A DNA stretch of 6,799 bases from Rhizobium sp. Q54 (GTDB lineage: Bacteria; Bacteroidota; Bacteroidia; Flavobacteriales; Flavobacteriaceae). Under the pieces are notes generated by a model. That model worked only from the letters and a program-made list of their open reading frames with translations, was not told the origin of the DNA and searched no databases. Below are positions 1-6,641 of the stretch, piece by piece. The position numbers and the translations under genes are program-made. Positions within the stretch are counted from its first letter, which is position 1. Every line of letters begins with the position of its first letter. The DNA lies in contig CALPLL020000098.1 in assembly GCA_943324395.2 (NCBI GenBank), forward strand, positions 1-6,799. Reading direction: 5' to 3'.

Positions 1-1
1 G

Positions 2-358
2 AGCCAATTTGGCACCATTAAACAAGGGGAACATTCAAAATACTTGCCGATGGTATTTACAGAACAGGGAGTTGCAATGCTTTCGAGTGTTTTAAATAGT
101 CCGGCAGCAATTAAGGTTAATATTGAAATTATTCGAGTTTTTACTAAAATAAGAAAAGTATTAACAGAATCTTTAAATGTTAAACTTGAAATTGAGGAAA
201 TTAAAAAGAAGTTGGTGAATCACGACAAGAACATTGAATTGGTTTTTAATTACTTGGATGAAATGCTAGAGAAGCAAGATAATCCAAAGGAAAGAATCAA
301 AATTGGTTACAAAAATAATAATTTAAAGGAAAATATAATAAATACCCGAATGCCCTAG
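2..358 (+). CDS. ORF6N-domain DNA-binding protein, C-terminal part (5' end outside window)
   Basis: The frame is open from base 2 with no start needed, and the first 15 or so codons already match the family, so this is the last 118 residues of a longer gene and not a short gene starting at the TTG at 44. The fragment opens with the end of the ORF6N domain: a G-E-H-S-K-Y-L-P stretch at fragment residues 9-16, followed by F-T-E-Q-G-V-A-M-L at 19-27, the hallmark of this family. A charged helical region follows (about 50-95, rich in Lys, Glu, Ile and Leu), likely a coiled coil. ORF6N domains occur in phage antirepressor-like proteins and are presumed to bind DNA; lone chromosomal copies are common in Bacteroidota and their role is unknown. 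After the usual Lys-Ile-Gly-Tyr-Lys near-terminal motif there is an Asn-rich tail of 14 residues ending in Met-Pro. The stop is TAG, unlike the TAA of all six nuo genes. It sits where nuoH would normally be, 89 nt before nuoI. Confidence 0.85.
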   Translation, partial: SQFGTIKQGEHSKYLPMVFTEQGVAMLSSVLNSPAAIKVNIEIIRVFTKIRKVLTESLNVKLEIEEIKKKLVNHDKNIELVFNYLDEMLEKQDNPKERIKIGYKNNNLKENIINTRMP

Positions 359-431
359 CCCTGATTGCAGTGGAAATCCTTTGTGAAACGAAGTGGAACA
401 AAGATTAAAACGGAAAGCAGGATTAAGCTTC
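353..431 (+). repeat. Structured intergenic element, probable flavobacterial dispersed repeat
   Basis: This stretch fills most of the gap between the ORF6N gene and nuoI. It has nested complementarity. The inner stem pairs 376-384 with 398-405 (8 pairs, one bulged C, 13-nt loop). An outer stem pairs CCTG at 360-363 with CAGG at 418-421. A further AGC/GCT pairing at 357-359 and 427-429 closes the base. From memory it resembles an element often found after genes in Flavobacterium, running from CCCTAGCCCTGAT through an AGTGG-AATCCTTT left half and an AAAGAT right half to a CGGA-AGCAGG-AGCT end; that recall is not a database result. No run of T follows the stems, so it does not look like an ordinary intrinsic terminator in the + direction. 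Its function is unknown; it could be a transcript 3'-end or processing structure, or a mobile repeat. Confidence 0.5.
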
Positions 432-447
432 AAATAAAAAAATAAAG

Positions 448-993
448 ATGTCAATACAAAGTATGTCCTTATCGGGAAGAAAAAAAGAAGTTTCTAATAA
501 GAAAATGACTTTTTTGGAAAGCATGTATTTGCTTGCGATAATTAAAGGTTTGATTATTACAATCCAACACTTGTTTCGTAGAAAAGTAACGATTCAATAT
601 CCAGAGCAAATTCGAGAAATGAGTCCTGTTTACCGTGGTCAACATATGTTGAAACGTGACGAACAAGGTCGCGAAAATTGTACTGCTTGTGGATTGTGCG
701 CTCTATCGTGCCCGGCAGAAGCTATTACTATGAAGGCAGAAGAACGCAAAGCGAACGAGATGCATTTGTACCGCGAAGAAAAATATGCTTCAATATATGA
801 AATCAATATGTTGCGTTGCATTTTCTGTGGATTGTGCGAGGAAGCGTGTCCAAAAGACGCGATTTACTTGACAATTTCTAAAGAATTGGTTCCTTCAAGT
901 TATGAAAGAGAAGATTTTATTTTTGGAAAAGATCGCCTAGTAATGCCTTTGGACGTTGCTATGCAAAACGCTCAACTTAACAACGCCAACTAA
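448..993 (+). CDS. nuoI: NADH-quinone oxidoreductase subunit I (NuoI)
   Basis: NuoI is the ferredoxin-like subunit of the complex I peripheral arm. It carries clusters N6a and N6b, which relay electrons from the NADH-oxidising module towards NuoB and the quinone. The 181-residue protein has two complete CxxCxxCxxxCP motifs: Cys78, Cys81, Cys84 and Cys88, then Cys124, Cys127, Cys130 and Cys134. These are the eight ligands for two [4Fe-4S] clusters. An N-terminal amphipathic stretch (about residues 22-45) fits the helix that lays the subunit on the membrane. Length and cluster spacing are normal for the family. The ATG at 448 is chosen as the first in frame; Met6 is a possible alternative because no Shine-Dalgarno sequence is visible to decide. 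The stop codon overlaps the nuoJ start. The odd feature is the upstream neighbour, an ORF6N gene and not nuoH. Confidence 0.96.
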   Translation: MSIQSMSLSGRKKEVSNKKMTFLESMYLLAIIKGLIITIQHLFRRKVTIQYPEQIREMSPVYRGQHMLKRDEQGRENCTACGLCALSCPAEAITMKAEERKANEMHLYREEKYASIYEINMLRCIFCGLCEEACPKDAIYLTISKELVPSSYEREDFIFGKDRLVMPLDVAMQNAQLNNAN

Positions 994-1505
994 TGACTCC
1001 ATTTCTAATTATATTTTGTGTATTAGCAGCGATAACATTATCGACGGCTTTTTTAACGGTTTTCAGTAGAAATCCTATTCATAGTGCTATCTATTTGGTG
1101 ATTTGCTTTTTCTCTATTGCAGGTCATTACCTATTATTGAATTCACAGTTTCTAGCTGTTGTTCATATTATAGTTTATTCTGGAGCAATTATGATTTTGT
1201 TCTTGTTTACGATCATGTTAATGAATTTGAACAAAGAAAATGAAGTTCACAAACCTCGTGTAACGCGTTTGGCTGCAGTGATTTTGTTTTGTTCTACCTG
1301 CTTAATTTTAATTGCCATTTTTGTAAATTCTAAACCAATAATGGGGGAATATGACGCAACTGGAGAAGATTTTCAATCTATTAATAAGTTAGGAAACGTT
1401 TTACTAAACGAATATATGGTGCCATTTGAATTTGCATCTATTCTACTTTTAGTAGCTATGATTGGTACTGTTTTATTGTCTAAGAAAGAAAAAATAGAAA
1501 AATAA
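993..1505 (+). CDS. nuoJ: NADH-quinone oxidoreductase subunit J (NuoJ)
   Basis: NuoJ is a membrane subunit (ND6 homologue) next to the quinone channel. It helps couple quinone reduction to proton movement in the antiporter-like subunits. The 170-residue protein shows five hydrophobic segments at about 3-22, 32-50, 53-78, 92-111 and 143-163. The third contains the conserved [10 protein letters not shown] core (61-70), matching the family's VYxGAxMxLF motif. Tyr62 and Gly64 lie at the helix break that forms a pi-bulge in solved complexes. The polar loop between segments 4 and 5 (about 112-142) is the variable part of the family. The C terminus is short and basic (Lys-Lys-Glu-Lys), as is common. 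The start codon shares its A with the TAA of nuoI (TAATG), which suggests translational coupling, and nuoK follows after one base. Confidence 0.94.
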   Translation: MTPFLIIFCVLAAITLSTAFLTVFSRNPIHSAIYLVICFFSIAGHYLLLNSQFLAVVHIIVYSGAIMILFLFTIMLMNLNKENEVHKPRVTRLAAVILFCSTCLILIAIFVNSKPIMGEYDATGEDFQSINKLGNVLLNEYMVPFEFASILLLVAMIGTVLLSKKEKIEK

Positions 1506-1506
1506 T

Positions 1507-1827
1507 ATGAACAATGTTTTAAATCAAATAGGGATTGAAAACTATATTTTCCTTGCTGTAATACTTTTTAGTATTGGGGTATTTGGAGTATTGTACAGAC
1601 GAAATGCCATTATCGTATTTATGTCGATTGAGATCATGCTAAATGCAGTGAATTTGCTTTTTGTTGCATTTTCAACTTATCATCAAGATGCCCAAGGACA
1701 AGTTTTTGTATTCTTCTCAATGGCTGTAGCGGCGGCTGAAGTCGCGGTAGGATTGGCAATATTGGTTTCAATATTTAGAAATTTAGGTTCGATTGATATC
1801 GATAATTTAAAAAATTTAAAAGGATAA
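1507..1827 (+). CDS. nuoK: NADH-quinone oxidoreductase subunit K (NuoK)
   Basis: NuoK (ND4L homologue) is a small three-helix membrane subunit that carries the proton-transfer path between the quinone-side subunits and the first antiporter-like subunit, NuoN. The 106-residue protein has helices at about 12-31, 34-56 and 67-91. Both membrane glutamates essential in this family are present: Glu42 in the Ile-Glu-Ile-Met-Leu-Asn-Ala motif (E. coli Glu36) and Glu78 in Ala-Ala-Ala-Glu-Val-Ala-Val-Gly (E. coli Glu72). The Arg-Arg-Asn turn at 31-33, between helices 1 and 2, is also conserved. Length is close to the usual 100-105 residues. Spacing is 1 nt from nuoJ and 4 nt to nuoL, so expression is likely coupled. 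Confidence 0.96.
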   Translation: MNNVLNQIGIENYIFLAVILFSIGVFGVLYRRNAIIVFMSIEIMLNAVNLLFVAFSTYHQDAQGQVFVFFSMAVAAAEVAVGLAILVSIFRNLGSIDIDNLKNLKG

Positions 1828-1831
1828 TTTA

Positions 1832-3715
1832 ATGGATACCAATTTAGCTTTAGTCTTACTATTATCACCTTTTATAGGATTTTTAATCAATGTTTTCTTC
1901 GGAAAAAAAATTGGAAAAACGCTTTCTGGAACTGTCGGAACTCTTACAGTTGTGGTCTCTTTTGCTGTATCAATTTTCTTTTTTCTTAAAGTAAACGAAA
2001 CGCACCAGGCAATTGTAATCAACTTATTTGATTGGATAAAATTCAGTAATTTCAGTGTAAAATTTGGTTTCCTTTTGGACCAATTATCACTTTTATGGTT
2101 GTTATTTGTAACAGGAATAGGTTCATTAATTCATATGTATTCTATCAGTTACATGCACGATGACGAGAACTTACACAAATTTTTTGCCTATTTAAATCTG
2201 TTTATCTTTTTCATGATTACACTTGTAATGGGTAGTAATTTACTTATTATGTTTATCGGATGGGAAGGCGTTGGACTTTGTTCTTATTTACTAATCGGAT
2301 TTTGGCATAAAAACCAAGACTATAACGATGCTGCAAAAAAGGCATTCATCATGAACCGTATTGGAGATTTAGGATTGCTTATTGGTATAATTATCATTGC
2401 GAGTTTATTCAATACCGCCGATTTTATTGGAATTCACGAACGAATTTTAGAAGGTACAAATAATGTAACCCTATTTTGGGTTGGCATTGCCGCTTTTGCA
2501 TTATTTATTGGAGCAACAGGAAAATCAGCTCAAATTCCATTATACACTTGGTTACCAGATGCGATGGCAGGTCCTACTCCTGTTTCAGCATTGATTCACG
2601 CTGCAACGATGGTAACTGCTGGTATTTTTATGATTACTCGATTGAACTTCTTATTTGATTTAGCCCCACAAGTTCAAAATATAATTGCGATAATAGGTGC
2701 TATAACAGCATTAGTTGCTGCTACAATTGGATTGCTACAAAACGATATCAAAAAAGTATTGGCCTACTCTACCGTTTCACAATTAGGATTAATGTTCCTT
2801 GCTTTAGGACTTGGTGCTTATCAGGTAGCTGTTTTTCATGTAATTACACATGCGTTTTTCAAAGCTTGTTTGTTCTTAGGTTCAGGTTCTGTAATTCATG
2901 CACTTCATGGAGAACAAGACATGCGCAAAATGGGAGGATTAAAAAAAGTAATGCCGATTACATTTATTACGATGTTAATTTCCTCATTAGCTATTTCTGG
3001 TATTTTCCCATTTGCGGGTTTTTGGTCTAAAGACGAAATATTAATGACTGCTTTCCACGAAAATCTTCCACTATGGATCATTGGTTCGGTTGCTTCAATT
3101 ATGACTGCTTTTTATATGTTCCGATTGATGTATCTTACCTTCTTCAAAGAATTTAGAGGTACCGAACACCAAAAAAGTCATCTTCACGAATCTCCAGCCT
3201 TGATTACAATACCATTAATTGTATTGGCACTATTAGCCACTTTTGGAGGGTTGATTAATTTCCCAGGAAGCAATTGGTTGAACCACTATTTACAACCAAT
3301 TATTAGCAAAGTAAGTCATGAAGAAGCGCTAAATACAACTTCTTACATTTTAATGGGAATTGCATTAGTAGGAGCTATTGTTGGGATTTCCGTTGCCTAT
3401 TTAAAGTATATTAAGAAAAGTGAAGTTCCATCTGAAGATGAAAATATCACTGGTATTTCAAAAACAATTTACAATAAATATTATGTAGACGAAGCCTATA
3501 CAATGCTGATTGTAAACCCATTAAACGCTGCTTCTCGTTTCTTTAGAGATACACTTGAAACCAGATTGTCGAAATTTGTATTCGGTTTTGGAAAAGCAAC
3601 AGAGGCAATTGGAACCCAAGGAAGAAAAGTTCAAAGTGGAAGTATTGGATTGTATCTTTTTGCTTTTGTTTTGGGAGTTTGCGTGATTTTAACCTGTTTA
3701 TTTATAGCTCAATAA
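1832..3715 (+). CDS. nuoL: NADH-quinone oxidoreductase subunit L (NuoL), distal antiporter-like proton channel
   Basis: NuoL (ND5 homologue) is the largest and most distal proton-pumping subunit of the membrane arm. At 627 residues it is close to E. coli NuoL (613). The core has the expected channel residues: Glu145 in Gly-Trp-Glu-Gly-Val-Gly, Lys231 in Gly-Lys-Ser-Ala-Gln-Ile-Pro-Leu, His256 after Gly-Pro-Thr-Pro-Val-Ser-Ala-Leu-Ile, His336, His340 and Lys344 in the His-x3-His-x3-Lys helix, and the Lys400-Asp401 pair in Phe-Trp-Ser-Lys-Asp. These align with E. coli Glu144, Lys229, His334, His338, Lys342 and Lys399-Asp400. After residue 500 come a further membrane helix, a charged linker, the long lateral amphipathic helix HL (about 540-600) and a final membrane anchor (about 604-625). 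Lateral helix and anchor distinguish NuoL from NuoM and NuoN. No truncation or frameshift is seen. Confidence 0.97.
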   Translation: MDTNLALVLLLSPFIGFLINVFFGKKIGKTLSGTVGTLTVVVSFAVSIFFFLKVNETHQAIVINLFDWIKFSNFSVKFGFLLDQLSLLWLLFVTGIGSLIHMYSISYMHDDENLHKFFAYLNLFIFFMITLVMGSNLLIMFIGWEGVGLCSYLLIGFWHKNQDYNDAAKKAFIMNRIGDLGLLIGIIIIASLFNTADFIGIHERILEGTNNVTLFWVGIAAFALFIGATGKSAQIPLYTWLPDAMAGPTPVSALIHAATMVTAGIFMITRLNFLFDLAPQVQNIIAIIGAITALVAATIGLLQNDIKKVLAYSTVSQLGLMFLALGLGAYQVAVFHVITHAFFKACLFLGSGSVIHALHGEQDMRKMGGLKKVMPITFITMLISSLAISGIFPFAGFWSKDEILMTAFHENLPLWIIGSVASIMTAFYMFRLMYLTFFKEFRGTEHQKSHLHESPALITIPLIVLALLATFGGLINFPGSNWLNHYLQPIISKVSHEEALNTTSYILMGIALVGAIVGISVAYLKYIKKSEVPSEDENITGISKTIYNKYYVDEAYTMLIVNPLNAASRFFRDTLETRLSKFVFGFGKATEAIGTQGRKVQSGSIGLYLFAFVLGVCVILTCLFIAQ

Positions 3716-3722
3716 TTATACT

Positions 3723-5165
3723 ATGAATGTATTACTACTTTTAATTTTAATTTTAGTTGGAGCTCTAGCTACCTTTTTATCAGGTGATAAATTAGCTTCA
3801 AAAGTTGCCTTATTTTTTAGTGTAGCCATTTTCGGATATGCTATACTATTATTGAACCAATTTAATATTGGTTACGACATCAGTTATTTAAGCCCATGGA
3901 TTGCAAATCCAAAAGTTTTCATGATTCTTGAAGCAGATGGATTGGCAATGGCAATGGTAGTTTTAACTCTTGCTTTAACTCCAATTATTATCTTTTCATC
4001 TTTTGCAAATAAATTCAATAACAGCAAAACTATTTATGCTTTAATTTTGTTTATGTCTTTTGCAATGTGCGGTACATTCCTTGCTGGCGATGGAATTTTG
4101 TATTATATGTTTTGGGAATTATCGTTAATTCCAATTTATTTTATAGCACTTATTTGGGGTAATGGCGATGCTGAAGAACGTAAAAAAGCAGTAGTTAAAT
4201 TCTTCATTTATACCATTGCTGGATCCCTATTTATGTTGGCCGCTTTTGCTTATTTATTTACCAAAACACACAATTTTCTTTTGGTAGATTTTGCTATGGT
4301 AAACCTTACAATTAATGAACAATTTTGGATATTCTTAGCCTTCTTTTTAGCTTATGCCATTAAGATTCCTTTAATACCTTTTCACTCTTGGCAAGCCAAT
4401 GTGTACCAAAAATCTCCAACAGTAGGAACCATGTTGCTTTCAGGTATTATGTTGAAAATGGGATTGTACAGCGTCCTTCGTTGGCAATTGCAAATTGCAC
4501 CTTTAACGGCAAAAATTCATATTTATATTTTTGTAGCAATCGGAATTGCAGGAACAATTTACGGTTCTATTGTGGCTTTGCGCCAAAAAGATCTAAAACG
4601 AATATTGGCTTATTCATCATTAGCACACGTTGGATTAATTACGGCGGGAGCTTATACTTTAACTCTTGATGGAATTCGTGGAGCGGTGCTTCAAATGATT
4701 GCTCACGGATTTGTCATTGTAGGTTTATTTCTTGCTGCAGAAATCATCAACCGCAGGTACCAAACCAATACAATTAATGAACTTGGTGGTATTCGCACCC
4801 ATGCGCCTAAATTTACTTCTTTTTTCATGATTTTAGTTTTGGCTTCGGTGGCATTGCCTCCCACATTTAACTTTATTGGTGAATTCACTTTACTTTATAG
4901 TATCTCTCAAATTAATCTTTGGTACGCAGTTTTGGGTGGAACAACAATTATTTTAGGAGCTTATTATATGTTAAAGATGTTTCAAACAGCAATGCTAGGA
5001 GAAACAAACAAGAAGGAATTTTCAGATATTACTTTGAATGAAGGAATTTCATTATCTATAATTGTGGCGGTTTTGTTATTTTTTGGATTGTATCCAAAAC
5101 CAATAATTGACCTAATTACACCATCATTAGAATCGCTATTGGTGAGCATTAATAGATTTGGCTAA
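3723..5165 (+). CDS. nuoM: NADH-quinone oxidoreductase subunit M (NuoM), antiporter-like proton channel
   Basis: NuoM (ND4 homologue) is the middle of the three antiporter-like subunits. The 480-residue protein has about 14 hydrophobic helices and no lateral-helix extension, and is slightly shorter than E. coli NuoM (509). Key residues are Glu132 in Phe-Trp-Glu-Leu-Ser-Leu-Ile-Pro (E. coli Glu144), Lys214 in Ala-Ile-Lys-Ile-Pro-Leu (Lys234), Lys245 in Met-Leu-Lys-Met-Gly (Lys265), His328 in Ile-Ala-His-Gly, and Glu387 in Phe-Ile-Gly-Glu-Phe (Glu407). The terminal Glu in place of Lys identifies NuoM rather than NuoL or NuoN. A local difference is the loop after Lys214, which reads His-Ser-Trp-Gln-Ala-Asn-Val-Tyr where many bacteria have HxWLPDAH; this is probably lineage-specific. 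The gene starts 7 nt after nuoL and is followed by the longest gap in the cluster. Confidence 0.96.
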   Translation: MNVLLLLILILVGALATFLSGDKLASKVALFFSVAIFGYAILLLNQFNIGYDISYLSPWIANPKVFMILEADGLAMAMVVLTLALTPIIIFSSFANKFNNSKTIYALILFMSFAMCGTFLAGDGILYYMFWELSLIPIYFIALIWGNGDAEERKKAVVKFFIYTIAGSLFMLAAFAYLFTKTHNFLLVDFAMVNLTINEQFWIFLAFFLAYAIKIPLIPFHSWQANVYQKSPTVGTMLLSGIMLKMGLYSVLRWQLQIAPLTAKIHIYIFVAIGIAGTIYGSIVALRQKDLKRILAYSSLAHVGLITAGAYTLTLDGIRGAVLQMIAHGFVIVGLFLAAEIINRRYQTNTINELGGIRTHAPKFTSFFMILVLASVALPPTFNFIGEFTLLYSISQINLWYAVLGGTTIILGAYYMLKMFQTAMLGETNKKEFSDITLNEGISLSIIVAVLLFFGLYPKPIIDLITPSLESLLVSINRFG

Positions 5166-5238
5166 GAAATTAAATTAATAATAATATAACGATTTACTAC
5201 TAAAGTACGCTTTCTGTTTAAAATCAAAATTTTAAAAA
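5166..5238. other. nuoM-nuoN spacer with AT-only inverted repeat
   Basis: This 73-nt spacer is very AT-rich and stands out because the other nuo junctions are 7 nt or less. Just before the nuoN ATG, TTTAAAAT at 5217-5224 is perfectly repeated in inverse as ATTTTAAA at 5229-5236, with a 4-nt spacer. The stem has only A-T pairs and would be weak as RNA, but it would cover the nuoN ribosome entry region. I see no full TTG-N19-TAnnTTTG promoter and no GC-rich terminator stem. It may be a leader that modulates nuoN translation, or simply relaxed spacing. Confidence 0.4.
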
Positions 5239-6609
5239 ATGAATACATTAATAGCAATAATAGGATTAGGTGTTTTATGCCTTTTATTTGAAATCATGAA
5301 TTTCAGAAAAGCAATTATTCCAGTAACCATTCTAGGATTAATTGGGATTTTAGGCCTAACACTTTCCGAAATAAATTCACCGGCAACCTACCATAACAAT
5401 ATGATTGTGGTTAATAAATTCTCTGTTGCCTTCTCGAGTTTATTCATAGTATTAACTATTTTCTTGGTAGCGCTAAGTGATAATTTTTACGAAAAACACC
5501 AAACTAAAATATCCGATTATATTGCTATAAAAATATTCTTATTGTCGGGAGCTGTTGCCATGGTTTCTTTTGGAAATTTATCCATGTTTTTCCTTGGAAT
5601 AGAAATTCTATCCATTTCACTTTATGTTTTAGCGGCTTCTGATCGTATGAATATTAAAAGTAATGAAGCTGGATTAAAGTATTTCCTAATGGGTTCTTTC
5701 GCTTCAGGGATATTACTTTTCGGAATTTGCCTCATTTATGGTGCAATGGGGACTTTTGATATTGCCGAAATTAGCGAGCTTTCACAATCTGCTGAATTAC
5801 CCTCTTGGTTCTTTATCGGAATTGTTTTATTAACTATAGGAATGTTATTCAAAATTGCAGCAGTGCCATTTCACTTTTGGGCTCCAGATGTGTATCAAGG
5901 AGCTCCGGCATTAACAACAGCTACAATGAGTACATTGGCAAAAGTAGTAGCTATGGCAGCTTTATATAAATTACTTACCGCAATGAACGTTGAAATTACT
6001 TATGGATTTCAAATTGTAATTGTAGTCATTTCAATTGCTTCAATGACAGTTGGTAATATCATGGCCTTAAAACAAACCAATGTAAAACGTATGTTGGCTT
6101 TTTCAGGAATTTCTCACGCAGGATTTATGTTAATGGCCTTGTTAAGTGCCACTACAGCCGCAGGAAGTTTATTGTATTATGCAACAGCATATTCACTCGC
6201 TGGAATTGCTGCATTCACGGTTTTATTATACGTTTGTAAAGACAAAGAAAACGAAGAAATTTCTCATTTTAACGGATTAGGAAAAACCAACCCAATATTA
6301 GCGGCAGTTCTTACCGCTTCCTTATTGTCAATGGCAGGAATTCCGGTTTTTGCAGGGTTTTTCGCCAAGCTAATGTTATTTACTCAAACAATTCAATCGG
6401 GTTATTTAATCGTGGTTATTGCCGCAGTAATCAATTCAATAATTAGCATTGGCTATTATTTCAAATTAATATTAGCAATGTACACCAAAGACGCTGCAGA
6501 AGAAAAACAGTCTACGCCATTTGCATTTTATGCAGTTGCAGTTTTAGCTATAGTGATGAACTTAGCCATTGGATTATATCCTACATTGATCATGCAATTG
6601 CTAGGATAA
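5239..6609 (+). CDS. nuoN: NADH-quinone oxidoreductase subunit N (NuoN), proximal antiporter-like proton channel
   Basis: NuoN (ND2 homologue) is the antiporter-like subunit closest to NuoK and closes the cluster. The 456-residue protein has about 14 membrane helices, near the usual 450-490. Channel residues are Glu122 in Leu-Gly-Ile-Glu-Ile-Leu-Ser (E. coli Glu133), Lys205 in Leu-Phe-Lys-Ile-Ala-Ala-Val-Pro (Lys217), Lys235 in Leu-Ala-Lys-Val-Val (Lys247) and Lys377 in Gly-Phe-Phe-Ala-Lys (Lys395). The broken-helix loop Pro-Phe-His-Phe-Trp-Ala-Pro-Asp-Val-Tyr-Gln-Gly-Ala-Pro (210-223) is the NuoN signature and separates it from NuoM and NuoL. The ATG at 5239 gives a normal-length first helix; no Shine-Dalgarno sequence is seen, only an A-rich stretch. 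It lies 73 nt after nuoM, so it is less tightly coupled than the others, but order and strand leave little doubt it belongs to the operon. Confidence 0.96.
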   Translation: MNTLIAIIGLGVLCLLFEIMNFRKAIIPVTILGLIGILGLTLSEINSPATYHNNMIVVNKFSVAFSSLFIVLTIFLVALSDNFYEKHQTKISDYIAIKIFLLSGAVAMVSFGNLSMFFLGIEILSISLYVLAASDRMNIKSNEAGLKYFLMGSFASGILLFGICLIYGAMGTFDIAEISELSQSAELPSWFFIGIVLLTIGMLFKIAAVPFHFWAPDVYQGAPALTTATMSTLAKVVAMAALYKLLTAMNVEITYGFQIVIVVISIASMTVGNIMALKQTNVKRMLAFSGISHAGFMLMALLSATTAAGSLLYYATAYSLAGIAAFTVLLYVCKDKENEEISHFNGLGKTNPILAAVLTASLLSMAGIPVFAGFFAKLMLFTQTIQSGYLIVVIAAVINSIISIGYYFKLILAMYTKDAAEEKQSTPFAFYAVAVLAIVMNLAIGLYPTLIMQLLG

Positions 6610-6641
6610 GACTTTTTAATTAGAAATTTATTTCATTTAAT

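Larger units (their letters stand above)
448..6609 (+). other. nuoIJKLMN gene cluster (complex I distal half)
   Basis: Six intact genes in the canonical order I-J-K-L-M-N are joined by a 1-nt overlap and gaps of 1, 4 and 7 nt, with a longer 73-nt gap only before nuoN. This spacing supports one polycistronic mRNA. Together they encode the ferredoxin-like connecting subunit and five of the membrane subunits of NADH:quinone oxidoreductase. nuoA to nuoH are not in the window; in most bacteria nuoH lies directly before nuoI. I see no convincing Bacteroidota promoter (TTG, about 19 nt, TAnnTTTG) just upstream of nuoI, so transcription probably enters from upstream. Confidence 0.85.

Noticed and set aside
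44..46. TTG at 44 as the start codon of the first gene
   Set aside because: The frame is open to the window edge and the upstream codons encode conserved ORF6N residues, so the true start lies before the window.
319..326. TAATTTAA as a -7 box within the 3' end of the ORF6N gene
   Set aside because: It lacks the final TG of the consensus, and the nearest TTG is only about 13 nt upstream, short of the usual 19.
376..383. ATCCTTTG as a possible -7 promoter box (TAnnTTTG) for nuoI
   Set aside because: The second base of the box does not fit, no TTG lies at the proper distance upstream, and the bases are part of the inner stem of the structured element.
360..430. Intrinsic terminator after the ORF6N gene
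   Set aside because: The stems are not followed by a T-tract; the following bases are A-rich on the + strand. A terminator here would also cut off nuoI-N.
639..821. Open frame on the - strand inside nuoI (with similar - strand frames at 469-666, 1683-1868, 1816-2022 and 4703-4888)
   Set aside because: These lie antisense to well-identified nuo genes and show no recognisable domain or gene-like context.
4388..4669. 93-codon + strand open frame inside nuoM, and a 60-codon one at 2476-2658 inside nuoL
   Set aside because: Both are out-of-frame shadows of intact conserved genes, rich in Ser, Asn, Arg and Cys as expected from shifted reading.
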